DNA from: CAZPXF01 sp964590945
Lineage (GTDB): Bacteria; Bacillota; Clostridia; Lachnospirales; Lachnospiraceae
DNA length: 17,826 bases
Assembly: GCA_964590945.1 (NCBI GenBank)
Contig: CAZPXF010000045.1
Span: 1-17,826 of the forward strand
Reading direction: 5' to 3'
Positions 1-7,008 of this stretch are shown here, one piece after another. Below the pieces are notes generated by a model. The model saw nothing but the letters and a program-made list of their open reading frames with translations, did no database searches and was not told the origin of the DNA. The position numbers and the translations under genes are program-made. The stretch's first letter is position 1. Each line of letters begins with the position of its first letter.

Positions 1-23
1 ATTGAGAAATTTCAGAAAAGGGG

Positions 24-52
24 TTGACGCTGAAAAAAATTGAGAGTATAAT
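24..52 (+). promoter_or_regulatory. Vegetative promoter of the T-box/trpXYZ transcript
   Basis: TTGACG (24-29) is followed, after exactly 17 bp, by a perfect TATAAT (47-52). This is a near-consensus sigma-A promoter and places the transcript start near 58-60, just before the T-box leader. The spacer is A-rich and contains one copy of a 12-mer that recurs at 54-65. Confidence 0.85.
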
Positions 53-58
53 CGAAAA

Positions 59-363
59 AAATTGAAGATGACCATTGAAACCGACGATCCGGAAGTAAAA
101 GTGAATCGTGCACTTACAGAGAGCGGGGAGGCTGAGAACCCGCAGAACGCAGCTCACATAAATGGCCCGGTGAGGGCACAGATCAAAGCGTGGAGATATC
201 CCGTGAGTATTCTGTGACGTGAAGGCATACGTTAGTTGCACAAGATATGATAGTATCTGTTGAGTGTGTGGATTTTTTCCATGAATCAAGGTGGCACCGC
301 GGAATAGTCTTATGTTTATCCGTCCTTGATAATAGTATTATACTGTTATCAGGGACTTTTTTT
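59..363 (+). promoter_or_regulatory. T-box riboswitch leader, probably tRNA-Trp responsive
   Basis: This is a class of leader that binds uncharged tRNA and switches between a terminator and an antiterminator. Visible Stem I parts are: a K-turn-like GA element (83-87 with TGAG 171-174); the lower helix CCGG 89-92 / CCGG 167-170; the loop-E-type AGTA (94-97) opposite the specifier region 158-166; the helix GTGA 101-104 / TCAC 154-157; the AGAGA element (118-122); and a distal helix GCGGG 123-127 / CCCGC 139-143. The conserved T-box motif AAGGTGGCACCGCGG lies at 288-302, and its 3' antiterminator partner CCGTCCTT is at 320-327. The specifier region reads AUGG (162-165), so the codon is either UGG (Trp) or AUG (Met). 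The bulge is UGGC (292-295), whose last base should pair with discriminator G73. That fits tRNA-Trp and not elongator tRNA-Met (A73). The gene family downstream also favours Trp. The T-box call is secure; the amino acid is inferred. Confidence 0.92.
322..363 (+). terminator. T-box intrinsic terminator (attenuator)
   Basis: The arms 322-335 and 343-356 form a 14-bp stem (with two G-U pairs), with a 7-nt loop and a run of seven T (357-363). The 5' arm (324-327, CCTT) is shared with the antiterminator formed with AAGG at 288-291, so the two structures exclude each other. About 118 nt of leader without a recognisable gene separates it from trpX. Confidence 0.93.
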
Positions 364-481
364 GATACAGGAAGGTTTTCCCGAGATCATAAAACGCTCC
401 GTGAAGAAGCTTTTGACTGGGCGGACTAAGACAGGTAGATATGGTCGAAATGAATTTCAACAGGAAAAGGAGATTTAGGTT

Positions 482-1519
482 ATGAAAAAGAAAGCATTGA
501 GTATCTTATTAACACTGGCTATGGCAGCAGCTGTTTTTACAGGCTGCGGCAGCAGCGATTCCTCTGAGGGCAGCGCGGATGAGAGCGCGGTATCCAGTAC
601 GGCGGATAGCACAGCAGACAGCGCGGCGGATGCGGATTCCAAAATCGGTATTGTCACGATGGTTGAGAACGGGGCGTTCACAGACATGAGAGACGGGATT
701 ATCGAGGAGCTTGAGGCAAACGGCTATGCGGAGGATCAGATCGAGTATCAGTGTGCACAGGGAGACGCTGGCGCTCTTTCTACCATCGTAAGCAACATGA
801 CAGACGGAACATATGATGCGGTATTTACGATCGCAACACCTCCGACCCAGGCGTTTGTCAATGCGGAGAGCGACACGCCGGTATTTTTCTGTGCAGTATC
901 CGCCCCGGTGGCAGCAGGCGTCCTGTCTGATATGGAAGCGCCGGATATGAATGCGACAGGAACCTCCAATGCGATCCCGGTTTCTGAGATCCTTGACCTT
1001 GCACAGGCAACGACTCCTGTAGAGAAATACGGTCTGATCTACAGCGGAAATGAGGACAATGCGACAAATACGATCGAACAGTGCAAGGAGTATCTGGACA
1101 GCCAGAATATTGCGTACACGGTTGCAACGGCTGCAAGCTCCAGCGACGTTGAGACGGCAACAAATGCATTGCTCGCAGATGGCGCGCAGGCTATCTTCGT
1201 ACCAAATGATTCGATTATCCAGGACGGCGTAGATGCGCTCGTTAGTATTTGCAATGAGAATAAGATCCCGACATACTGCTCATCTGCAACAACCGTAGCT
1301 TCCGGATGCTTTGCAACGCTTGCGATCGATGATAAGGGAATCGGAGCTAAGACGGTAGATATTGCGCTTGAATATCTGAAGGATGGAAAATCTGTTGAAG
1401 AGATTCCTGCACAGATCATCGGAATCGATTACTGCTCCGTAAGCCAGTCTGCAATGGATGCGCTTGAACTTACAAAGGATGATGTAAAGACAGAGTACGA
1501 GCTGAATGTTCTTGAGTAG
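482..1519 (+). CDS. trpX: ABC transporter substrate-binding lipoprotein, TrpX type
   Basis: This 345-residue protein is the extracellular ligand-binding lipoprotein of an ABC importer of the ABC_sub_bind family (Pfam PF04392, recognised from memory). The N-terminus has a positively charged start, a hydrophobic core and a lipobox-like VFTGC with lipidation Cys22. A Ser/Ala/Asp-rich linker follows to about residue 53. The body carries family-like stretches such as GTSNAIPVSEIL and YGLIYSGNEDN. The ATG has a GGAG (469-472) at 9-nt spacing. Permease and ATPase genes follow in the same operon, and the T-box lies upstream. Members of this family beside Trp T-boxes are described as tryptophan (or aromatic amino acid) importers; the ligand here is inferred from the leader, not from binding-site residues. 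Confidence 0.88.
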   Translation: MKKKALSILLTLAMAAAVFTGCGSSDSSEGSADESAVSSTADSTADSAADADSKIGIVTMVENGAFTDMRDGIIEELEANGYAEDQIEYQCAQGDAGALSTIVSNMTDGTYDAVFTIATPPTQAFVNAESDTPVFFCAVSAPVAAGVLSDMEAPDMNATGTSNAIPVSEILDLAQATTPVEKYGLIYSGNEDNATNTIEQCKEYLDSQNIAYTVATAASSSDVETATNALLADGAQAIFVPNDSIIQDGVDALVSICNENKIPTYCSSATTVASGCFATLAIDDKGIGAKTVDIALEYLKDGKSVEEIPAQIIGIDYCSVSQSAMDALELTKDDVKTEYELNVLE

Positions 1520-1547
1520 AAATTCAGACAGGATATAACATCTGATC

Positions 1548-1590
1548 TTAGAAGGATTAAGAAGACATTTTTAGAAGGATTGAGAAGACG
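1548..1590 (+). repeat. Tandem 20-bp imperfect repeat carrying two Shine-Dalgarno copies
   Basis: The segment 1548-1567 (TTAGAAGGATTAAGAAGACA) recurs at 1571-1590 with 18 of 20 identities and a 23-bp offset. Each copy contains AGAAGG. The second copy abuts the trpY start codon, so it supplies the ribosome binding site; the first is an upstream duplicate. Confidence 0.8.
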
Positions 1591-2532
1591 ATGATTGAAT
1601 TACAATACTATATAACAAATATTCCGGACTGTCTGATCTACGGACTTCTGGCAATGGGAATTTATATTTCTCTGAGAATTCTGAATATTCCCGATCTGAC
1701 GACAGAGGGGAGCTTCGGGTTCGGCGTTGTCGTGTCCGCACTTACTGCAATTTCAGGTCATCCGTTTCTGGCGCTGCTTGCCGGCATCGCGGCAGGGGCG
1801 GCTGCGGGTTTGATCACGGGACTTTTGCAGACGAAGCTTGGCGTGCACGAGGTTCTTGCCGGAGTCATCACGATGAGCGGCCTTTATTCCACCAACCTTG
1901 TGCTCTTTTCCATGACGGAAAAGGGAGCGACGACGAATCTGAGCTATGATAAAAGCACTGTTTTTGAAATGGTAAAAGGAATCCTCGGCATTCGCGGACA
2001 GTTCAACACAAGTATTGTAAAATCAATCATCAGTCTGATCATTGTTGCGATAGTTCTGATCCTTGTGATCTGGTTTTTCAAAACGCAGGTCGGCCTGCAC
2101 ATCCGCGCCACGGGAGATAATCCGGATATGGTGGAGGCTTCCTCGATCAACGTGGACAGGATGAAGATACTTGCTCTGATGCTTGCAAATGCGCTGATCG
2201 GGCTTTCCGGAGCGCTGGCTTCCCAAAGCCTTGGGTATTCCGATATCAATACGGCCAACGGGACGCTGATCTATGGCCTGGCGGCGGTGATCATCGGAGA
2301 GGCAGTTCTTGGGAAACGTGGTCCGACGGTCGGATTGATTTCCGCAGTGGCAGGATCTGTTATCTACAAGCTGATCGTAGCGTTTGTTATCCGCAACAAC
2401 ATATTTGGCGATAAGAGCGCCAACCTGATGAAATTTACCTGCGCGCTGATCGTCGCGATCACTCTGGCGGTTCCGGCGGTGAAGAAATACATTGCAGAGC
2501 AGAAGCTCAGAAAGGCGGCCAGGGGATGTTAG
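1591..2532 (+). CDS. trpY: ABC transporter permease, TrpY type
   Basis: This 313-residue polytopic membrane protein is the permease of the importer, of the BPD_transp_2 type (Pfam PF02653, from memory). Many hydrophobic segments are visible, for example around residues 14-30, 45-80, 90-108, 143-162, 195-215, 225-245 and 250-270. The loop around residues 168-195 (HIRATGDNPDMVEASSINV) is the typical cytoplasmic segment of this permease family that contacts the ATPase. The start ATG is preceded by AGAAGG within a duplicated 20-bp element. The stop overlaps the start of the next gene by 7 nt, which indicates translational coupling. The substrate is inferred to be tryptophan from the T-box. Confidence 0.88.
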   Translation: MIELQYYITNIPDCLIYGLLAMGIYISLRILNIPDLTTEGSFGFGVVVSALTAISGHPFLALLAGIAAGAAAGLITGLLQTKLGVHEVLAGVITMSGLYSTNLVLFSMTEKGATTNLSYDKSTVFEMVKGILGIRGQFNTSIVKSIISLIIVAIVLILVIWFFKTQVGLHIRATGDNPDMVEASSINVDRMKILALMLANALIGLSGALASQSLGYSDINTANGTLIYGLAAVIIGEAVLGKRGPTVGLISAVAGSVIYKLIVAFVIRNNIFGDKSANLMKFTCALIVAITLAVPAVKKYIAEQKLRKAARGC

Positions 2533-3332
2533 AGATCAAAAATATCACAAAAGCATTTGAAAAAGGAACTGTGAATGAGCATGTGGCGATCAGAGATCTG
2601 AGCCTCACGCTTCAGGATGGTGAGTTTCTCACGATCGTAGGCTCAAACGGAGCAGGGAAGAGCACCCTTTTCAACGCAATTTGCGGCGGATTTCTTGTAG
2701 ATTCCGGGCGCATTTGTATGGACGGAGCGGATATCACATTTCAGACGGCGCATCAGCGTGCCAGAAAGATCGGGCGCGTTTTTCAGGATCCTATGAAGGG
2801 GACGGCGCCGAATATGACGATTGAGGAGAACCTCGCGCTTGCTTACACGAGATCAGGAAATCACGAGAACCCTTTTGCCAGGGCGCTCAATAAGAAGACG
2901 GTTGAATTTTTCAGGGAAAATCTTTCGAGATATCATATGGGCATCGAGGATCGAATGAAGACAAAGATCGGTCTTTTGTCCGGCGGGCAGAGACAGGTGG
3001 TGACGCTGCTCATGTGTACGCTCTCTGTTCCACGGCTTCTTCTATTGGATGAGCATACTGCCGCGCTTGACCCGGCGACGGCCGAAAAAGTAATGGAGAT
3101 CACGAAATCCATTGTCGAGGAAAATAAGATCACGACCATGATGATCACACACAATCTGAATCAGTCGCTGACGACCGGGACAAGGACGATCATGATGGAT
3201 TCCGGGGAAATCATACTGGACATTTCCGGCGAAGAGCGGGATAATATGACTATGAATGATATGATCAATATGTATTCGATGAAGAAACAGAAGGAATTTG
3301 ACAATGACAGGATCCTTCTTTCAAGCAGGTAA
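2526..3332 (+). CDS. trpZ: ABC transporter ATP-binding protein, TrpZ type
   Basis: This 268-residue ABC ATPase energises the TrpXY importer on the cytoplasmic face. All core motifs are present: Walker A GSNGAGKST (39-47), Q-loop Gln87 (VFQDP), signature LSGGQ (151-155), Walker B LLLLDE (171-176) and the H-loop His209. The D-loop region reads DEHTAALDP, with His where many ABC proteins have Pro; I recall this as normal in this transporter family. The ATG overlaps the trpY stop codon and has AGGGG just before it. A dehydrogenase gene follows after 21 nt with no terminator between. Confidence 0.92.
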   Translation: MLEIKNITKAFEKGTVNEHVAIRDLSLTLQDGEFLTIVGSNGAGKSTLFNAICGGFLVDSGRICMDGADITFQTAHQRARKIGRVFQDPMKGTAPNMTIEENLALAYTRSGNHENPFARALNKKTVEFFRENLSRYHMGIEDRMKTKIGLLSGGQRQVVTLLMCTLSVPRLLLLDEHTAALDPATAEKVMEITKSIVEENKITTMMITHNLNQSLTTGTRTIMMDSGEIILDISGEERDNMTMNDMINMYSMKKQKEFDNDRILLSSR

Positions 3333-3353
3333 ATTCCGGGAGGGTGTCAGTCT

Positions 3354-4436
3354 ATGAAACTGGAGAATTATGAAATGCATCTGCCGAACTATTCGATCGG
3401 GACGGATGTATATGGACAGATGAAGGAAATCTGTTCCCCATATGGAAATAAGGTGCTGATCGTCAGCGGACATAAGTCCTATGAGGCGGCGGCGCCCAGG
3501 CTTTTAAAGGCCACTGAGGATAGTGGCTTTTTTGTAATTGGACATGAGTATTATGGAGAGGACTGCACGTATTCGGCGGTTGAGAGGATCCGGGCGCTGG
3601 ATGCTTACCGGGAGGCGGACATGGTCTTTGCGGTGGGAGGCGGCAAATGTATCGATACGTGCAAATGCCTTTGTATTGAAGATAAGAAGCCGGTTTTCAC
3701 GTTTCCGACGATCGCGTCCAACTGTGCGGGGTGTACCTCTGTATCCATCATGTATACGGACGAAGGGATATTTTTAAAGCCTCACTTTTTCACAGAACCG
3801 CCGAAGCATACATTTATCGATCTGGAGATTCTGGCGGCGGCTCCGGCCCGTTACCTTTGGGCGGGGATCGGCGACACCTATGCGAAATATTACGAAGCGG
3901 ACATCTCTTCAAGGAACGAGGATCTGCCGCATTTTACGGCGCTTGGGGTTGCGGTCAGCAGGATGTGTCTGGATCCGCTGGTAAAATACGGGGCGAAAGC
4001 ATACGAAGACAATAAGAAGGGAAACTGCTCCGAGGCATTTGAACAGGTTGTTCTGGCGATCGTGATCACAACAGGGATCGCATCGATTTTCCTCACAAGG
4101 GATTTCACGCCGGATTACAACAGCGGTCTTGCGCACGCCATTTTCTATGCGCTGACGAATTATCCGGTGATCGAGGAGAAGCATCTGCACGGGGAAGTGG
4201 TAGCGTTCGGTGTTCTGTATGCGCTTCTTGTGGATGGTCAGGAGGAGGAATTTCAGAAGATCTATCATCTGAACCGGCAGCTTGGACTTCCGGTTCGCCT
4301 GGCGGATATAGATATCAGCAGGGAGGAGTTTGAGGAAACGATCACAAGAATCCCCGAGAGATCGGATGTGCAGCATTATCCGTACCGTGTGACAGAACGG
4401 ATGCTGCTGGATGCGATGGAAAGACTGGAAGGATGA
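3354..4436 (+). CDS. Iron-containing/GldA-like alcohol dehydrogenase
   Basis: This 360-residue protein belongs to the group III metal-dependent alcohol dehydrogenase superfamily and is closest in layout to glycerol dehydrogenase (GldA). It has the NAD-binding GGGKCID (95-101), a FPTIASN segment (117-123), and metal-ligand positions Asp174 (GIGDTYAK), His261 (GLAHAI) and His279 (HGEVVAFG), matching the D/H/H pattern of GldA. It should oxidise or reduce a small polyol/aldehyde with NAD(H); the substrate is not readable from sequence. Rhamnose degradation genes lie just downstream and yield L-lactaldehyde, so lactaldehyde reduction to 1,2-propanediol is a reasonable guess. A GGGAGG RBS (3338-3343) sits 10 nt before the ATG. 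It starts 21 nt after trpZ and overlaps the next gene by 4 nt. Confidence 0.85.
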   Translation: MKLENYEMHLPNYSIGTDVYGQMKEICSPYGNKVLIVSGHKSYEAAAPRLLKATEDSGFFVIGHEYYGEDCTYSAVERIRALDAYREADMVFAVGGGKCIDTCKCLCIEDKKPVFTFPTIASNCAGCTSVSIMYTDEGIFLKPHFFTEPPKHTFIDLEILAAAPARYLWAGIGDTYAKYYEADISSRNEDLPHFTALGVAVSRMCLDPLVKYGAKAYEDNKKGNCSEAFEQVVLAIVITTGIASIFLTRDFTPDYNSGLAHAIFYALTNYPVIEEKHLHGEVVAFGVLYALLVDGQEEEFQKIYHLNRQLGLPVRLADIDISREEFEETITRIPERSDVQHYPYRVTERMLLDAMERLEG

Positions 4437-5422
4437 ATACGCAGCTGATAGAGAAGCTTCAGCAGATTTCCCCGGAGGAGCAGGCTTATCTTGACGGGGA
4501 AGCGGAAGTAAAAAGGAATATTTACACAAGTAAAAAGAGATTTGAGATCGACCGGAACCGTTTTCTGGAGGAAGGGCGTCTGATCACAGTACGTCCGCAC
4601 AGCCGTTTCGTGGAATTTCCTGAGCATCAGCATGATTATATCGAGATCATGTATGTGTGTCAGGGGACGCTGACGCATGATATCGACGGGAAGGAGCTTG
4701 TCATGCAAAAGGGGGATATGATCCTTCTGAATCAGGCGGTGAAGCACCGCGTCAGGAAAGCGGGGTATCAGGATATCGGGATCAATTTTATCGCCCAGCC
4801 GGAATTTTTCAATATTCCGCTTGGGATGCTCCGTGAAAATAACGTGCTCGCGGAGTTCCTTGTGAATACGCTCAGGCAGAATAATCAGATCTCACATTAC
4901 CTGTTGTTTCATTTGGACGGCGATCCGGCAATCGAGAATCTGATGGAAAATATGATCAGTGAAATGCTTTATGGAGAGTACGGGGCGAATGAGGAGAGTA
5001 TTCTCCAGTATTCGATGGGACTTGTATTTTTGCACCTGCTGAAAAGGATGGACCGGCTGACGGACAGTTCATCCCAAAGCTATAAAGATGTCGTTGTGCA
5101 CGCGACGCTGAGCTATATCGATCATAACTATAAAGATGCAAATCTGACGAAGATCGCGGCGGACTTCCACCAGTCCTTGTCGACGGTGAGCAAGACGATC
5201 AAAAAGAGCACCGGATTTACCTTTCAGGAGCTGCTTCAGAGAAAACGGTTCCAAAAGGCGGTCATGCTTCTTATGGATACGGAGCTTCCGGTGGAGGAGA
5301 TTGTTGTTGCGGTCGGGTATGAGAACCAGAGCTATTTCTACCGGCAGTTCAAGAGCCGGTATGGAATGACGCCGAGGAAGTACCGGCTGGAGCATAAGGG
5401 AGACCGAACGATACGGCTGTAG
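4433..5422 (+). CDS. AraC-family transcriptional regulator with cupin sensor domain
   Basis: This 329-residue regulator has an N-terminal region of about 45 residues, then a cupin-like sensing domain (about 50-125, with HQHDYIEIMYV and KGDMILLN), a helical linker, and a C-terminal double HTH (about 225-320). The second helix region has the AraC signature VGYENQSYFYRQFKSRYGMTP. It overlaps the dehydrogenase gene by ATGA, so the two are translationally coupled. It lies immediately upstream of rhaB on the same strand, so it is a strong candidate regulator of the rha genes, the dehydrogenase or both. The effector is not identifiable from sequence; a sugar is inferred from context. Confidence 0.88.
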   Translation: MNTQLIEKLQQISPEEQAYLDGEAEVKRNIYTSKKRFEIDRNRFLEEGRLITVRPHSRFVEFPEHQHDYIEIMYVCQGTLTHDIDGKELVMQKGDMILLNQAVKHRVRKAGYQDIGINFIAQPEFFNIPLGMLRENNVLAEFLVNTLRQNNQISHYLLFHLDGDPAIENLMENMISEMLYGEYGANEESILQYSMGLVFLHLLKRMDRLTDSSSQSYKDVVVHATLSYIDHNYKDANLTKIAADFHQSLSTVSKTIKKSTGFTFQELLQRKRFQKAVMLLMDTELPVEEIVVAVGYENQSYFYRQFKSRYGMTPRKYRLEHKGDRTIRL

Positions 5423-5502
5423 CAAAGGGACTTTGAATGAATCGGCTGTAAAGGCCTGCCGCAATGACGGCATGGAAAATCAGGACAGTTTTTTTAAAAA
5501 TG

Positions 5503-5532
5503 AGAACCTACATTTTGCGGGTTCTTTTTTTT
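5503..5532 (+). terminator. Rho-independent terminator after the araC-type gene
   Basis: AGAACC (5503-5508) pairs with GGTTCT (5520-5525) around an 11-nt loop and is followed by an eight-T run (5525-5532). A-rich sequence on the 5' side extends the stem against the T run. It would end the trpXYZ-dehydrogenase-araC transcript and separates it from rhaB. The stem is short and the loop large, so it may be leaky. Confidence 0.65.
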
Positions 5533-5543
5533 ATTATTATAGA
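5515..5543 (+). promoter_or_regulatory. Candidate weak promoter of rhaBAD
   Basis: TTGCGG (5515-5520) and TATAGA (5538-5543) are 17 bp apart. Both hexamers are imperfect, as expected of an activator-dependent promoter. The -35 lies in the loop and 3' arm of the preceding terminator. An inverted repeat ATACA-N6-TGTAT (5547-5562) lies over the predicted start site and is a possible operator. This is inferred from spacing only. Confidence 0.35.
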
Positions 5544-5588
5544 TAGATACAGACGATTGTATTCCGTTTATCAGAAGGAGGTTTTAAG

Positions 5589-6992
5589 ATGAATCGGCAG
5601 TATTATCTTGCGGTTGATATTGGCGCGTCAAGCGGACGGCATATGCTTTCTCATACAGAGGATGGGAAAATGATCCTGGAAGAGATATACCGCTTTGAAA
5701 ACGGTATGAAGATGAAGGATGGACATCTTTGCTGGGATATTCCGGGATTGTTTGCACACATTTTAACCGGTCTTGCGAAGTGTAAGGAATCTGGAAAGCT
5801 TCCGGTCAGCATGGCGATCGATACATGGGGAGTGGATTATGTGCTGCTGGATGCGGACGGGGAAGTGATTGGCGAGACATACGGATATCGTGACTGGCGG
5901 ACAGATGGAATGGACGACAAGGTGAGCGAGGTGATCTCACCGGAGGAGCTTTATGCGAGAACAGGGATCCAGAAGCAGATGTTCAATACGATCTATCAGT
6001 TGATGGCGGTGAAGGAGCAGGAGCCGGAAAATATGGAAAAGGCGGACTGTCTTATGTTTGTGCCGGACTATTTCAACTATCTGCTGACAGGCGTAAAAAG
6101 GACAGAGTATACGGAGGCGACGACCGGACAGCTTGTGAACGCCGAAACCGGGGACTGGGACTGGGAGCTTATCGATATGCTCGGATTGAAAAAATCAATC
6201 TTCGGGCCGATCACGATGCCGGGCACAACGGTTGGAAATCTGAAGGCGGAGATCGAGAAGAAGGTCGGATTTAATCTGGAGGTGATCCAGGCGGCTGCGC
6301 ATGATACCGGGTCTGCAGTTATGTCTGTGCCGGCGAAGGATCCGGATTTCCTGTATATCAGTTCCGGCACATGGTCCTTGATGGGAGTTGAGCAGCGTAA
6401 GCCGGATTGCTCCGAGAAGGCGAGGAAGGCCAATCTGACAAATGAGGGCGGATATGAGAAGCGATACCGTTTCTTAAAAAACATTATGGGACTTTGGATG
6501 ATCCAGTCTGCCCGGCACGAGTGGAACGACCGGTACTCGTTCGGCGAGCTGTGCGAGATGGCGGAAGCGTGTACGGAATTCCCGTCAAGGGTGGATGTGA
6601 ATGATGAATCCTTTCTGGCGCCGGACAGTATGCTTCAGGCGATCCGGGAATACTGCGCCAGAAGCGGACAGCCGATCCCGGAGGAGCCGGGCGAATTTGC
6701 GGCGGTTATCTACCAGAGCCTTGCGGACTGCTACGGACGGACGGTACGGGAGATCGAAGAGATCACCGGAAGGACCTATCATTCCATCAATATCGTTGGA
6801 GGCGGCGCAAATGCGGAGTATCTCAACCGTCTGACAGCGAAAGCAACCGGGAAGACGGTGTACAGCGGGCCGACGGAGGCGACGGCGATCGGGAATATTA
6901 CGGCTCAGATGATAAAAAATGGAGAATTTGAAAGTCTGGAAGAGGCAAGATCAGTGATCTTTGACTCCTTTGAGATTAAATGCTTTGAATAG
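5589..6992 (+). CDS. rhaB: Rhamnulokinase
   Basis: This 467-residue FGGY-family sugar kinase phosphorylates L-rhamnulose to L-rhamnulose-1-phosphate using ATP. The N-terminal phosphate-binding motif DIGASSGR (10-17) matches the RhaB-specific form of this loop. DTWGVDY (78-84) follows, then HDTGSAV with the likely catalytic Asp239, SSGTWS (258-263) and a C-terminal GGGANAEYLN adenosine-binding segment. Length is close to the roughly 480-490 residues usual for RhaB. AAGGAGG (5575-5581) lies 7 nt before the ATG. It is the first gene of a rhaB-rhaA-rhaD cluster, with rhaA starting 16 nt downstream. Confidence 0.95.
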   Translation: MNRQYYLAVDIGASSGRHMLSHTEDGKMILEEIYRFENGMKMKDGHLCWDIPGLFAHILTGLAKCKESGKLPVSMAIDTWGVDYVLLDADGEVIGETYGYRDWRTDGMDDKVSEVISPEELYARTGIQKQMFNTIYQLMAVKEQEPENMEKADCLMFVPDYFNYLLTGVKRTEYTEATTGQLVNAETGDWDWELIDMLGLKKSIFGPITMPGTTVGNLKAEIEKKVGFNLEVIQAAAHDTGSAVMSVPAKDPDFLYISSGTWSLMGVEQRKPDCSEKARKANLTNEGGYEKRYRFLKNIMGLWMIQSARHEWNDRYSFGELCEMAEACTEFPSRVDVNDESFLAPDSMLQAIREYCARSGQPIPEEPGEFAAVIYQSLADCYGRTVREIEEITGRTYHSINIVGGGANAEYLNRLTAKATGKTVYSGPTEATAIGNITAQMIKNGEFESLEEARSVIFDSFEIKCFE

Positions 6993-7008
6993 TCAGGAGG
7001 AAATGAAA

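Noticed and set aside
247..429. 60-codon open frame in the T-box leader
   Set aside because: It runs through the antiterminator and terminator structure, has no ribosome binding site, and its sequence is explained by the RNA element.
3298..3303. Perfect TTGACA near the end of trpZ, a possible internal promoter for the dehydrogenase gene
   Set aside because: No -10-like hexamer lies 16-18 bp downstream; the position holds TCAAGC.
3909..4529. 206-codon minus-strand open frame opposite the dehydrogenase/AraC junction
   Set aside because: It is antisense to two well-supported genes, is rich in low-quality His/Pro/Arg composition, and has no recognisable domain or RBS.
5456..5475. TGCCG-N6-CGGCA hairpin after the first AraC gene as a terminator
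   Set aside because: No T run follows directly; the nearest is about 15 nt further on. The hairpin at 5503-5525 is a better terminator.
6961..7008. Longer rhaA reading frame starting within rhaB
   Set aside because: The upstream start lacks a ribosome binding site and overlaps rhaB. The ATG at 7009 has AGGAGG at the right distance and gives the family length.
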